DNA from: G963675935 sp963823895
GTDB lineage: Bacteria > Planctomycetota > Planctomycetia > Pirellulales > Thermoguttaceae
DNA length: 64,000 nucleotides
Assembly: GCA_963823895.1 (NCBI GenBank)
Contig: CAWGNG010000023.1
Span: 186,001 to 250,000 of the forward strand
Reading direction: 5' to 3'
Shown: piece by piece, positions 17,788 to 26,800 of the stretch
Layout of the letters: every line of letters starts with the position of its first letter
Numbering within the stretch: position 1 is the stretch's first letter
Translations under genes and position numbers: made by a program
The notes under the pieces: model-generated
Told to the model about the DNA's origin: nothing
The model's input: the letters and a program-made list of their open reading frames with translations, nothing else
The model's database searches: none

Positions 17788-18072
17788 TCAATGCCGGATT
17801 TCAAACGCACGGAACCGCCCCGTGGCGGGCCGGCTAGTCTCCTGAACATCTCGAATATAGGTCGTCATTTCCGCCCGGACGGCATCCAAGAAATCAGCGA
17901 CCTCACCGGCGGCGCCCTCGACGACCAGGTGGACCCGCCCATCCGGCAGATTCCGCACAAAACCGGTCACGTCGAATCGGGCCGCCAGCGACCGCACAGT
18001 ATAGCGAAACCCCACGCCTTGCACACTACCCGCGTAGTGGATCTCGCGCTGCTGTTGCTGCTGGTCCGACAC
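17788..18072 (-). CDS. Acylphosphatase
   Basis: A 94-residue-scale acylphosphatase, hydrolysing carboxyl-phosphate bonds in acyl phosphates. The catalytic Arg is in SVQGVGFRYTVRSLA and the catalytic Asn in VTGFVRNLPDGRVHLVVEG, both in the standard positions. A GTG start at 18072 is preferred because the family begins at VSDQQQQQREIHYAG; a longer frame to 18171 runs into an intergenic palindrome. It sits 22 bases from the ABC permease on the same strand and may be co-transcribed. Confidence 0.85.
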   Translation of the reverse strand: MSDQQQQQREIHYAGSVQGVGFRYTVRSLAARFDVTGFVRNLPDGRVHLVVEGAAGEVADFLDAVRAEMTTYIRDVQETSRPATGRFRAFEIRH

Positions 18073-18138
18073 CGCTTCGCGCCTTCCGCTTCCGAATGGG
18101 TTTTGACAGACAAGGCCGGCGGCGCCATTCCGAGCGCT

Positions 18139-18196
18139 GTAGGGAACGGGCTCCGTCCCGTTCCGCCCCACGGAACGCCACGGAGGGCGTTCCTAC
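18139..18196. repeat. Imperfect palindromic repeat, about 58 bp
   Basis: GTAGGGAACGGGCTCCGTCC at the left pairs with the reverse complement of GGAACGCCACGGAGGGCGTTCCTAC at the right. It has the start/end pattern GTAGG...CCTAC also seen in the units at 18738 and 18920. It looks like an interspersed, REP-like element between genes. Confidence 0.6.
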
Positions 18197-18306
18197 AGAC
18201 CCATTACCGGTTTTGTTTGTCAAAATCCAATAGGAGGCGACCCCGTCGCCGATCATCCGCCGCATCGGTGCGAAGCCGCAAGCGGCTGCTCGTGTCGCAC
18301 GGCGAG

Positions 18307-18639
18307 CTAGTGCTGTCCGCAGCCGGGGCAGCCGCCGCCGCGCGGCGCATTCGGATTCTCGATCGAGAATCCGCGCCCCGTCGGCCCGTCCTGAAAGTCG
18401 ATCGTCGTGCCGTCCAGGTGCAGCGCCATCTTCTTGGCAGCGACCAGGTGGACGCCGTATTGCGGATAACTCGCATCGATGGCGGGATTGAAATCGGTTT
18501 CAAAGCCCAGGGTGTATTGCAGGCCGGAGCAACCTCCGCCGGCGACGCCCACGCGCAGCACGCTTGCCGCGTCGACCTTCTGCGTTTCCATGTAGCGTTT
18601 GATCTCTCCGGCCGCCGTTTCCGTCAATGTAATCGCCAT
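18307..18639 (-). CDS. HesB/IscA-type iron-sulfur cluster carrier
   Basis: A 110-residue A-type carrier that takes part in Fe-S cluster assembly. The start is at ATG 18639 (MAITLTETAAGEIKRYME). The first conserved Cys is in GVAGGGCSGLQYTLGF. The C-terminal cysteines are in GGGCPGCGQH, where the usual C-x-C spacing is replaced by C-x-x-C, a variation worth noting. The segment TTIDFQDGPTGRGFSIENPN matches the family. No other isc/suf genes are nearby. Confidence 0.85.
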   Translation of the reverse strand: MAITLTETAAGEIKRYMETQKVDAASVLRVGVAGGGCSGLQYTLGFETDFNPAIDASYPQYGVHLVAAKKMALHLDGTTIDFQDGPTGRGFSIENPNAPRGGGCPGCGQH

Positions 18640-18737
18640 TGGCAATTCAGACTCCAAGCATCGTTTATATCGCAATCGCTCAAGCAATTCCATCGTACTA
18701 TGGCCCGCCGCGAAAGCCAAGGCTACGGCCGAACACC

Positions 18738-18797
18738 GTGGGACGGATTTCCCAATCCGTCTGCGGAGAGCAGGACGGATGTGGAAATCCGTCCTAC
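18738..18797. repeat. Palindromic repeat with ACGGATT/AATCCGT arms
   Basis: GTGGGACGGATTTCCCAATCC is followed by AGGACGGATGTGGAAATCCG and TCCTAC; the unit contains nested inverted copies of GGACGGATT / AATCCGTCC. Intergenic and likely REP-like. Confidence 0.6.
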
Positions 18798-18919
18798 GGG
18801 GGCGATCTATATCAACAACAGTGGGGCAGACATTCCTGTCTGCCGGGTAGGAACGCCACGAAGTTGGCAGGCCAAAGTGTTTGCCCCAGCGATGAGAAAT
18901 CGTAACCGTTCACGGACCA

Positions 18920-18999
18920 GTAGACGCGGCGTCTCGCCGCGCTATTTCGATGGTTCTCGGCCTGTGCGCCGGCGTAAAGCGGCGAGACGCCGCTTCTAC
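18920..18999. repeat. Inverted repeat, 21-bp arms
   Basis: The left arm GTAGACGCGGCGTCTCGCCG (18920-18940) and right arm GCGGCGAGACGCCGCTTCTA (18979-18999) are near-perfect reverse complements with a 38-base loop. It could act as a bidirectional terminator or be a mobile REP-like unit. Confidence 0.65.
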
Positions 19000-19130
19000 G
19001 ATCCCCGCCCTGTGGACGGTCGCGAGAAATCCGACCGGGCGCAAAGAGGAGGCGGCAGTGGAATTACTGCCGCCTCGGACAATTTCGTGTTCTGTCGTTT
19101 GGCCGCTCGCCGCCAAATAGGAGTTACGGA

Positions 19131-20345
19131 TTAGGTAGGAGGCACCATCGGCACGTCGTCGGCCATGCTCCCCATCAATGCGAAAATAATCCCGTCGATC
19201 GTATCGTTGATGTATTGCACGGAGCCGTCGGCCATGCCGAAATTGGCGCCGGCGGTGTGCTCGCTGCCGGGCGAACAGAAGTAGCCGTTGTTCATCTGCT
19301 TCCCGAAGGGCGCCGTGTTAGGCGTCGAATCGCCTTGCTTGAAGGCAACGCCCGTCGCGAAGGTCGTCGCTTGTCCGCCAATCGGCCAACCATCGGCACT
19401 GAGCACCGGGCCGGAGCTTGCGTTGTAGGGGGGCACCTGTATGACAATCCGCTGCATTTCGCCGGTCATGATCGTGTTCGCCGTTCCATCGCGAATTTGT
19501 GCGAAGGTCGTACTCTTGTTGATCTTGCCGAAAATGCCCCAGGAATTCGAGTCGCTGTTGTAGAACTGGTACGTTGGGTTGCCATTGGGGTCATAATGCT
19601 GGTTCGGGGTCTTGTACGCCTCGCTGTCGAGCGGCCTACCCTGATACGCAACCGTGCTGTTCGGATACTGAACGGCGGCGGCCGGGTCTGCCGCCCTGTT
19701 GTTGCCGCCGGGGGTGCAGAAGGGGTGCCGTCCTGCGCATCCGCCGTAGTCGGTTCCGCCGGCCGTCAGGACAGCACCGTTGACCGTCATCAGCATGGGC
19801 GCATCGGTGTTCGGGCGGATGCTGTTGCGGCGCGTCGGGCAATAGAGGCTCTTGGTAGCGTCTCTTCCTCCGGTGCCCACCGTATTGCCGTAGATGTTGT
19901 TCGCCGGATTGGCGTTCGGGTTGGGCGGCACATTGCCGAGGACGTTAGTGTGGTAATCCCAGACAAGGGCATCGCTTTCGAGATAGGGGAGGATGCGGAG
20001 CATCCAACCGGTGCCGTGCCATCCATTGGTTGCGGCACTGGCAGCTTCGTTCCACACCTTCGCGGGAGCGGGATCGCCCGTAAAGTTGCTGTCGCTAGGA
20101 ACAAAGGGGGGATTGCCCGTGCCCATGACCGTTCCCATCGGGAAGGTCGAGTTATTCGCCGAAGCGTAATTGTGCAGCGCCAAACCGATCTGCTTGAGGT
20201 TGTTGTTGCAAGTGGCGCGTCGGGCTGCTTCGCGGGCCATTTGCACTGCTGGCAGCAACAGCGCAATCAATATGCCAATGATGGTGATGACTACCAACAA
20301 CTCGACCAGCGTAAATGCCGTCCGCACTCCTCGTTTGGGGCACAT
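19131..20345 (-). CDS. DUF1559 protein with prepilin-type N-terminus
   Basis: A 404-residue planctomycete pseudopilin-like protein. The N-terminal class III signal is RTAFTLVELLVVITIIGILI with LLPAVQMAREAARR after it; the residue before the cleavage Phe is Ala rather than the usual Gly. CNNNLKQIGLALHNY follows, and the C-terminus has the His-x9-Asp-Gly motif in SEHTAGANFGMADGSVQYI. AGGAGG lies 8 bases before the ATG. The family is greatly expanded in planctomycetes, with unknown function, probably extracellular or periplasmic. It forms a tandem pair with the gene at 20517-21689. Confidence 0.9.
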   Translation of the reverse strand: MCPKRGVRTAFTLVELLVVITIIGILIALLLPAVQMAREAARRATCNNNLKQIGLALHNYASANNSTFPMGTVMGTGNPPFVPSDSNFTGDPAPAKVWNEAASAATNGWHGTGWMLRILPYLESDALVWDYHTNVLGNVPPNPNANPANNIYGNTVGTGGRDATKSLYCPTRRNSIRPNTDAPMLMTVNGAVLTAGGTDYGGCAGRHPFCTPGGNNRAADPAAAVQYPNSTVAYQGRPLDSEAYKTPNQHYDPNGNPTYQFYNSDSNSWGIFGKINKSTTFAQIRDGTANTIMTGEMQRIVIQVPPYNASSGPVLSADGWPIGGQATTFATGVAFKQGDSTPNTAPFGKQMNNGYFCSPGSEHTAGANFGMADGSVQYINDTIDGIIFALMGSMADDVPMVPPT

Positions 20346-20516
20346 AGCCTCGCCTCCTGGTTTCCACGCGTTGAATTAGGAATAATACCGTCGCCAGCGA
20401 TTGGCGACACGACAACTACTATTAGACCATAACCCGCGGTCCTGTCAAGCGATACTGTGAAACTGGGGCGGCAGGTCAGCCTGCCGCCCCAGTTGATGAC
20501 GTCTCTCGCAAGGCTG

Positions 20517-21689
20517 CTAATCCGGTAGGGTGATGGGGATTCTGTCGGCCATGCTGCCCAACAAGCAGAAAACGTTGGGATCAATCGTTGAGCTAATGTA
20601 CCGCACCGAGCCGTCGCCCATGCCGAAATTTCCGCCGTTGGCATGTTCGCTGCCGGGCGAGCAGTAAATGCCGTTGTTCATCAACGTTGGAGATGTGGCT
20701 GAATAAAACCCAGTGGTGAACAGCGTCGTGTCTCCGCCAATGGCCCAACCGTCGTGGCTAGTGCCATACGCCTGGACACCGGTGCTCGCGTTGTAAGGCG
20801 GCACTGTCTGCAGGGCTACGATCCGCTGCAACTCGCCGGTCATAATCGTGTTGGACAAGCCATCTCGAACCGCCGCAAAGCTGGTGCTCTGATTCATTTG
20901 GCCGAAAATGCCGAACCCCGTGATCGTCGTACAGGCAGCCGTCTGATCGCTAACGACCACGTACGTGTTGTTGACACCGGCGGTTAAACCCGGCTTGAAG
21001 TTGATTGAGAGCGTGTGGGTGGTAGTGGGAAGGCTGAACTGGCGTCCGCCAAGGGCGTTCGACAGGCCCAGGTGACGACCGACGCATCCGCCGTAGTCAG
21101 TTCCGCCGCCGGTCCACATAGAAGGCACGGTCATCATCATTACGTCGTCAATGCCCAAGCGAAGCTGGTTGCGGCGGGTCGGGCAATAAAGCCCCTTGAC
21201 GTCCATGTTGGCCAACGCCACGTTGCCGGTGCCGGTAAGTGTGCCACTAGGCATGGTTCCCCAACAAACAGCATACTGGTAGTTCCAAGCCTTGGCCGTC
21301 GCGCCGCCTTCGATGAAGGGCAAGATGCGCAAGATCCAACTCGTGCCGTGGTATCCGATCGCGGGGGCAATGCCTTGCGTTAAGATCTGTGCCTCGCCCC
21401 ACGGATCAGCGGCAGAATTGGCAGTGATGTGGCTGTCTCCGTTGGGGTTCACGGATGTGGCATTGGTGCCCATCACGAGTCCGGGCGGGAAGACCTTGCT
21501 CGAGGCTCCGTAATTGTGCAGAGCCAAACCGAGCTGTTTGAGATTATTATTGCAGGTGATACGACGGGCTGCCTCGCGTGCCGCCTGCACAGCCGGCAAC
21601 AGCAGCGCAATCAAGATGCCGATGATGGTAATAACCACCAACAACTCCACAAGAGTGAAACCAGGACGCACACCTCTTCTGTGGTACAT
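20517..21689 (-). CDS. DUF1559 protein with prepilin-type N-terminus (second copy)
   Basis: A 390-residue paralogue of the downstream gene. RPGFTLVELLVVITIIGILI gives a standard Gly-Phe prepilin cleavage site. The region after it (CNNNLKQLGLALHNYGASS) and the tail SEHANGGNFGMGDGSVRYI with the His-x9-Asp-Gly motif match the family. The start at 21689 is chosen because AGGAGGG lies 8 bases upstream. The 171-base gap to the next gene has no clear terminator, so the two may be co-transcribed. Confidence 0.9.
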   Translation of the reverse strand: MYHRRGVRPGFTLVELLVVITIIGILIALLLPAVQAAREAARRITCNNNLKQLGLALHNYGASSKVFPPGLVMGTNATSVNPNGDSHITANSAADPWGEAQILTQGIAPAIGYHGTSWILRILPFIEGGATAKAWNYQYAVCWGTMPSGTLTGTGNVALANMDVKGLYCPTRRNQLRLGIDDVMMMTVPSMWTGGGTDYGGCVGRHLGLSNALGGRQFSLPTTTHTLSINFKPGLTAGVNNTYVVVSDQTAACTTITGFGIFGQMNQSTSFAAVRDGLSNTIMTGELQRIVALQTVPPYNASTGVQAYGTSHDGWAIGGDTTLFTTGFYSATSPTLMNNGIYCSPGSEHANGGNFGMGDGSVRYISSTIDPNVFCLLGSMADRIPITLPD

Positions 21690-22315
21690 AGAATACCCTC
21701 CTAAGGCTACAAACATGAAATAGGATAATGCCGTTGCCGCCACCGGCAACGAAACCTCCTCTATTAGAATACAAAATCAAAACATGTCAAGCGTTATATG
21801 GGGAATTTCCGGCAATTGTACACCTTTGTTGGGGTGGCGGACACACCACACCTCTGGACCGACCGTACTGCTGTCGTGGCAACCTGGGAAAAATCCGAGA
21901 CTTTATCATCGTTATTGGGCTGCCACGAAAGTACGAAAGGGCGAAGACGCGAAAAAGGTAGAGCCGGCAATGAGTTGCGAACTCAAATGGCCACTTATCC
22001 CACTTCCCTTCCTTTCGTGTCTTCATTCTTTCTTTCGTGCTTTCGTGGCGAATTCCTCCCTGTTTAGCGACATGAGGCCCAATAGTGATACTAAAGTGTC
22101 AAAAATCCCCGGCAATTGCGTACCGGAGTTCATTCGCTATAATCGGACTTTCCCGACCGGCGGCTGAAGCAGCAAGGGTATTGACTGTCAGATAATGAAT
22201 GTCGGGGTGCCATGCCCACGCTTGCCGTGGGCATGTAAACCGCGGACCTGGGCGACATGCCCACGGCAAGCGTGGGCATGGCACCCGCCGCTGAAGCAGC
22301 AAGGGTAAACTCGCC
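21690..22315. other. Intergenic region, mostly non-coding
   Basis: About 625 bases between the DUF1559 gene and the NusG-like gene. It contains short T-rich stretches (for example around 22010-22050) and the palindrome at 22205-22286. Frames of up to 127 codons occur but lack family signatures or ribosome sites. The promoter for the polysaccharide genes to the right probably lies here. Confidence 0.5.
22205..22286. repeat. 82-bp palindromic repeat, copy A
   Basis: Left arm GGGTGCCATGCCCACGCTTG... (22205-22236) and right arm ...CAAGCGTGGGCATGGCACCC (22255-22286) are exact 32-bp reverse complements around an 18-base centre. Copy B is at 22962-23043 with identical arms but a different centre orientation. 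Confidence 0.85.
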
Positions 22316-22871
22316 ATGCCCATCTTGAAGGAGGAGCCAAACCTCTATCCCGAGACGCTGTTGGATGAGCCGCCGGCGGACGTTGCCGACCGCCACTGGT
22401 TCGCTCTGTATACGAAGGCCCGGCAGGAGAAGTCGTTGGCGCGAGATGCGCAAACAGCGCATCCCCTTCTATTTGCCGCTGGTCAAGAAGATGAACGTCT
22501 CACGCGGGCGGAGGCGAGTATCGCTATCCCCTCTTTTTGCCGGGTACGTATTTCTCTTCGCGGCCGATGAGGAGCGCGTGCGATGCCTGGCCACCAACCG
22601 CATATCCCGAGTCCTGAGCGTCGAACAACCGCAGCAGCTTGTTTTCGATCTGCGGCAGTTTCGCCAACTGATCGCCGCCGGCGCGCCGTTGACGATCGAA
22701 GCCCGCTTGGCGCCGGGGCGGATGGTGAGGGTGCGTCAGGGGGCGTTCGCCGGGTTGGAAGGCACCGTGCTGAAACGCCGTGGCGAGACGCGGTTGCTGG
22801 TTGCCATCAACTTCCTGCAAAAGGGCGCCTCGGTCGAAATCGACGATTTCCTGCTGGAGCCGCTCGAATAA
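22316..22871 (+). pseudogene. NusG/RfaH-like transcription antiterminator, frameshifted
   Basis: The N-terminal NGN part (DRHWFALYTKARQEKSLA, residues 25-42) is in the frame starting at ATG 22316. The rest (EMRKQRIPFYLPLVKK, LSPLFAGYVFLFAADEE and the KOW domain GRMVRVRQGAFAGLEGTVLK) is in the next frame up to 22871. Deleting one C in TTGGCGCGAGATG near 22440 restores a single protein of about 185 residues. RfaH/UpxY-type factors let RNA polymerase read through long polysaccharide operons, which fits the epimerase downstream. The frameshift could be true decay or a consensus error. Confidence 0.8.
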
Positions 22872-22872
22872 T

Positions 22873-23141
22873 GGGGACTGTCCCAATTTTCGTGTCAACG
22901 AAAATGGGACTGTCCCCTTCGACGGCCGAAAGATACCAATTAACGGAGGTCCGTCATGCGTGGGTGCCATGCCCACGCTTGCCGTGGGCATGTTGGGTGG
23001 GTCCGCGGTTTACATGCCCACGGCAAGCGTGGGCATGGCACCCAGCCGAACAAGGGGGACTGTCCCAATTTTCGTGTCAACGAAAATGGGACTGTCCCCT
23101 TCGACGGCCGAAAGATACCAATTAATGGAGGCCCGTCATGC
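22873..23141. repeat. 87-bp direct repeat pair around a palindrome
   Basis: Bases 22873-22959 and 23055-23141 are the same 87-bp sequence with two differences (AACGGAGGT versus AATGGAGGC). Each unit starts with GGGGACTGTCCC and contains a hairpin closed by ATGGGACTGTCCCC. Between them lies palindrome copy B (22962-23043). The right-hand copy supplies the ribosome site and start codon of the epimerase gene; the left copy holds a decoy ATG at 22956. Confidence 0.85.
22962..23043. repeat. 82-bp palindromic repeat, copy B
   Basis: It has the same 32-bp arms as the unit at 22205-22286 and the same total length. The centre is reversed relative to copy A (GGGTCCGCGGTTT against AAACCGCGGACCT), as if the unit had flipped or inserted in the opposite orientation. 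Confidence 0.85.
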
Positions 23142-24139
23142 CTGAGCGATATCTGGTTACCGGATGCGCCGGTTTTATTGCCTCAAACGTCGCCGATTCA
23201 CTGCTGCGGGCGGGCCACGCCGTGGTAGGCGTCGATAACCTCAACGACGCCTACGATCCACGGCTGAAGCAATGGCGGCTCGCACAGTTGCTGGGCCGCG
23301 ACAACTTCCGCTTCCATCAAGTCGACATCAGCGATCGCGCGGCCATCGAGCCGCTGTTCAACTCCGCGGGAAGCCAGCCCCCCTTCGCCGCCGTCGTCAA
23401 CTTGGCAGCCAGGGCCGGCGTGCGCACCTCGGTCGTCAATCCCTGGATCTATTACCAGGCCAACTGCGATGGCACGCTGAACCTGTTGGACCTCTGCCGC
23501 CGCTCGGGCGTCCGCAAATTCCTGCTGGCATCGACATCGAGCCTCTACGGCCTGCACAACGTGGCGCCGTACCGCGAGGACGCCGACACGAACCGGCCAT
23601 TGTCGCCCTACGCGGCCTCGAAAAAGGCGGCCGAGACGATCGCCTACAGCTACCATCACCTGCACGGGCTGGACGTCTCGATTCCCCGCTATTTCACCGT
23701 CTACGGACCGGCGGGCCGGCCCGACATGAGCGTGTTTCGCTTCATCCGGCGGATCGCCGAGGGGGAGTCGATCGTGGTCTTCGGCGACGGCTCGCAGAGC
23801 CGCGATTTCACGTTCGTCGATGATATCGCCCGGGGCACCATCGCCGCGCTCCGCCCGCTGGGATATGAGATCATCAACCTCGGCGGCGACCGCGAAGTGG
23901 GGCTGTCGGCGGTGATCGACGAGATCGCGCGACTGCTGGGAAAGAAGCCGGTGATCGAATATCGCCCCGCCCATCCCGCCGACGTTCCCAGCACGCGGGC
24001 CGACGTGTCGAAGGCCGCCCGCCTGCTCGATTGGCGGCCCAAGGTCGGCATCGAAGAGGGCCTGCGCCGATCGGTCGAGTGGTATTTTGCAAACCGCGAG
24101 TTGGCCAGATCGCTGGAACTGTGCGACCGGACGGAATAA
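23138..24139 (+). CDS. NAD-dependent nucleotide-sugar epimerase (UDP-glucuronate 4-epimerase-like)
   Basis: A 333-residue extended SDR. The Rossmann motif is YLVTGCAGFIASNVADSLL (third Gly replaced by Ala, as in several members), followed by VVGVDNLNDAYDPRLK. The catalytic Ser-Tyr-Lys set is seen in LLASTSSLYG and LSPYAASKKAAE. PRYFTVYGPAGRPDM and DFTFVDDIARGTI are typical of UDP-glucuronate/UDP-glucose 4-epimerases. The start at 23138 has ATGGAGG upstream, given by the second 87-bp repeat. It probably supplies UDP-galacturonate or a related sugar for surface polysaccharide. It converges with nadC, 8 bases apart. Confidence 0.85.
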   Translation: MPERYLVTGCAGFIASNVADSLLRAGHAVVGVDNLNDAYDPRLKQWRLAQLLGRDNFRFHQVDISDRAAIEPLFNSAGSQPPFAAVVNLAARAGVRTSVVNPWIYYQANCDGTLNLLDLCRRSGVRKFLLASTSSLYGLHNVAPYREDADTNRPLSPYAASKKAAETIAYSYHHLHGLDVSIPRYFTVYGPAGRPDMSVFRFIRRIAEGESIVVFGDGSQSRDFTFVDDIARGTIAALRPLGYEIINLGGDREVGLSAVIDEIARLLGKKPVIEYRPAHPADVPSTRADVSKAARLLDWRPKVGIEEGLRRSVEWYFANRELARSLELCDRTE

Positions 24140-24147
24140 ACGCCCTC

Positions 24148-25071
24148 TTACGGCGACATCCAATCCAGCCCGAAATCCAAAGCGACGGCGGAATGCGTGA
24201 GCGCTCCGACGCTGATCCGTTCGACGCCGCTTTCGGCGATGGCCCGCACGGTATCGAGGGTGACTCCGCCGGACGCTTCAAGTTCGATTGCCGCATCGAA
24301 GGCATTGCGGCGCGCGACCGCCTCGCGCAGTTCGGCCGGACGCATGTTGTCCAACAACACGATGTCGGGCCGGGCGGGCAACACTGCGTCGAGTTGATCG
24401 AGCGTGTCAACTTCGACTTCGATCACCATCTGCCGATCGCCGCGCTGGCCGGCGAACTGTTGTGCGCGGCGGACGGCGTCGGCGGGCGTAAATTGCTCCC
24501 CGCCGCCGGACGCCTGGACGCCGAGAGCGAGGTGATTGTCCTTGATCAGCACGGCTTCACCCAATCCGCCGCGGTGGTTCCAACCGCCGCCGCAGCGCAC
24601 CGCGTACTTCTCCAGCCGCCGCCAGCCGGGCGTGGTCTTGCGGGTGTCGAAGATGCGGGCTTTCGTGTGGGCCACGAGATCGACGTACTGCCGCGTCAAC
24701 GTGGCGACGCCCGATAGGCGTCCCAGCAGGTTCAGCAGCGTCCGTTCGGCGGCGAGTAGACCGCGGGCGGGCCCTTCGATGATTCCGACGCAAAGACCTT
24801 TCTCGGTCCGGCAGCCGTCCTCCGTCTGCGGTAACCATTGCAGCCGGGAATCCAGCAGTGCGAGCGTCGTCCGCACGCCCGGCAGCCCCGCCGCGACCCC
24901 GGGCTGGCGAGCCACGACGGCGGCCCTGCCTACCACGTCCTCGCCTACCAGCGCCAGCGTCGTGCAGTCGGCCCAATCGCCCAAATCTTCGGCCAACGCC
25001 AGGCGCAGAATCGCGGCGCAGTCTTTTTCGAGTCGCTCGTCCCAAACGGTCTGCCGGAATTCCTTGTGCAT
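24148..25071 (-). CDS. nadC: Nicotinate-nucleotide pyrophosphorylase (carboxylating)
   Basis: A 307-residue quinolinate phosphoribosyltransferase that makes nicotinate mononucleotide, CO2 and PPi from quinolinate and PRPP in NAD synthesis. Diagnostic segments: ERTLLNLLGRLSGVATLT, FDTRKTTPGWRRLEKYAVRC (substrate-binding Arg/Lys), AVLIKDNHLA, VIEVEVDTLDQLDA and IELEASGGVTLDTVRAIAES. Length and order match the family. nadA and nadB are not nearby. Confidence 0.93.
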   Translation of the reverse strand: MHKEFRQTVWDERLEKDCAAILRLALAEDLGDWADCTTLALVGEDVVGRAAVVARQPGVAAGLPGVRTTLALLDSRLQWLPQTEDGCRTEKGLCVGIIEGPARGLLAAERTLLNLLGRLSGVATLTRQYVDLVAHTKARIFDTRKTTPGWRRLEKYAVRCGGGWNHRGGLGEAVLIKDNHLALGVQASGGGEQFTPADAVRRAQQFAGQRGDRQMVIEVEVDTLDQLDAVLPARPDIVLLDNMRPAELREAVARRNAFDAAIELEASGGVTLDTVRAIAESGVERISVGALTHSAVALDFGLDWMSP

Positions 25072-25192
25072 GGGGTATAGGATAGCACGTCTTGCCGCCC
25101 GTCGTCACCGGGGTTCAGAGCAGAAAGTCCGATACGCACTGTTTAAAGCGCCTTCCGGCACAGCCGCGCGTACCGGTCCATGTCAGGGACAA

Positions 25193-26778
25193 TTAGGGCG
25201 AGGACGGCCGGTATTCGGAAGACCGTTTCTGGCGGCGGACGCTGCCGATCGGCACGAACATAGCGGCAAGGAGAACCGACGACAATATAGTGGGTCGAAG
25301 AGTGGCCTGCCGATTAAGATCATTGTTCTCAGACGCGGAGTCTTTTGTCGCCGTGGGACTGAGAGGCGTCGGCGAGACGTGGGCCTCTGGCGGCAAGGCT
25401 TCACCAGTCTTCTCCGAACCGGGGTTGACTTGGTCGCCATGTAGGGCTGGGGCAGTGGCCAATTCGAAAGCATGGAAGAGTCCCAACCCATTGTCCAACT
25501 CGATCTCTTTGACGTTGGGAAGAGGATCGCCATGCTCCGGTGTCGGCGATTGCGTGGAAATGGGTCGTGCATCTGACGAAGCGGCCGCCAATTCGACCAT
25601 GCCGCCCTCCGCCGCGTTCGCCGCGCGTGCGGAGTCTAGGTCGGCCAACTCGGGTTGGACGACGCCCTCGGATCGCATCTCGGCCGGTTGACCGATATCC
25701 TTCACAATGCCGCTTACACCGGGCGGTACATCTCCGTGCTGACCATACTGAGCCAACGTATCACTCGCATTCCCTCCGTCGTCGCTCCACGTGGGCGTCT
25801 GCCGAATTGGACTGAATAGCCCGGACGTTAATGGGGTATTGTCGATTTCGACATAACCACCCTCTGCGGCGTCGGCTGAATCGGCGGGCAGCGAACCGAC
25901 CAAACGGGCAGTCGCGCTTGACTCAAGATCGGATGTGGAAGCAGGCGAAGCGACGGGAATACCGTTGCTTTCAGGATTCGACGCCGACTGCACCGATGAC
26001 TGGCCTAGCATTGACTGGGTAAGGCCGCCGTTGTCGCCACTGGACGTGTCCAACCGATTGCCCAGGAAAGTCGCCAGATTACGAAAAGTATCTGCGGCGG
26101 CGGAGACACCCTCGGAGCGCATCGGCACGGATTGTGCCATTGCCGCCGCGGAGTGGCCAGTGGGGGGGCCACCATAGGAAGCGAACGCAGGTCCCTCGCC
26201 GACGAAGATTACCTCCTCGGATAAGCGAGTTTCCGGCAATGCGGTCGGCAGCCCGGCGACTGAGCCGCCCGAACTATCTAATTCTTCATGCGCGGCTAAG
26301 CCAGCGAAACTGTTGCCGGTACTCACCAGATCCTGTGACACACTGCGGTCGCTAAAAGAGATCGTCGCACCAGGCAACTGTGCCGGAGTCGCCATCGACT
26401 CGATGATCAGATCGCGAGGGTAACGGATCGAAAATGGCACCAAGTCGACAAACTCATTTTCCAACGGCAATAGCCTGTCGGAGGAAGACGCGAGCGGCGC
26501 CGCGACTGGATTGGAGAGGCTGCGCGACGTGAGCGACAGGAGCGGCGCTTCCGTTTGGACGAAGAAGTCCGCGTTTTCACGGGCGTCCGCCGAAAAGACC
26601 GCCTCGGGCCGCGGCGGCAGCCATTCGACAGGCGGCAAGTTGCGCGCGGGCCCGGAGCCGCCACGGTGGCGACCGACAACAGCGATCGCGACTCCAACGG
26701 CTCGAACCGCAAGCGGCGGCGCCAGTCCGGCGTCTGCTTCTGCGAGCGGCCCGTTAAGCGTTTCCGATTTTCTGCCAT
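25193..26778 (-). pseudogene. Exported planctomycete protein with EPLESR signature, frameshifted
   Basis: The gene starts at ATG 26778 and carries RRRLRFEPLESRSLLSVAT near residues 19-37, the planctomycete signature seen in three nearby genes. Near 26648-26655, in a CCGGGCCCG run, the frame shifts by one; the continuation (PPVEWLPPRPEAVFSADARE) runs to 25193. The mature part is about 480 residues, rich in Ser, Ala, Gly and acidic residues, with no recognisable fold. It ends with a hydrophobic helix (ILSSVLLAAMFVPIGSV) and basic residues, like a C-terminal membrane anchor. Function unknown. One extra G would restore the frame. Confidence 0.65.
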
Positions 26779-26800
26779 GACTTTGACTCCTTCTTTGTCG

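Larger units (their letters stand above)
18640..19130. other. Gene-free region with palindromic repeats
   Basis: About 490 bases between the IscA-type gene and the first DUF1559 gene. It holds two clear repeat units (18738-18797 and 18920-18999) and no convincing reading frame; a long plus-strand frame crossing it is antisense to the neighbouring genes. Confidence 0.6.

Noticed and set aside
17767..19134. 455-codon plus-strand frame
   Set aside because: It crosses acylphosphatase, palindromes and the IscA-type gene on the opposite strand and has no domain.
19215..20432. 405-codon plus-strand frame
   Set aside because: It is antisense to the DUF1559 gene, which has a ribosome site and both terminal signatures.
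21784..22167. 127-codon plus-strand frame before the NusG-like gene
   Set aside because: It has no domain and spans low-complexity T-rich stretches; treated as intergenic.
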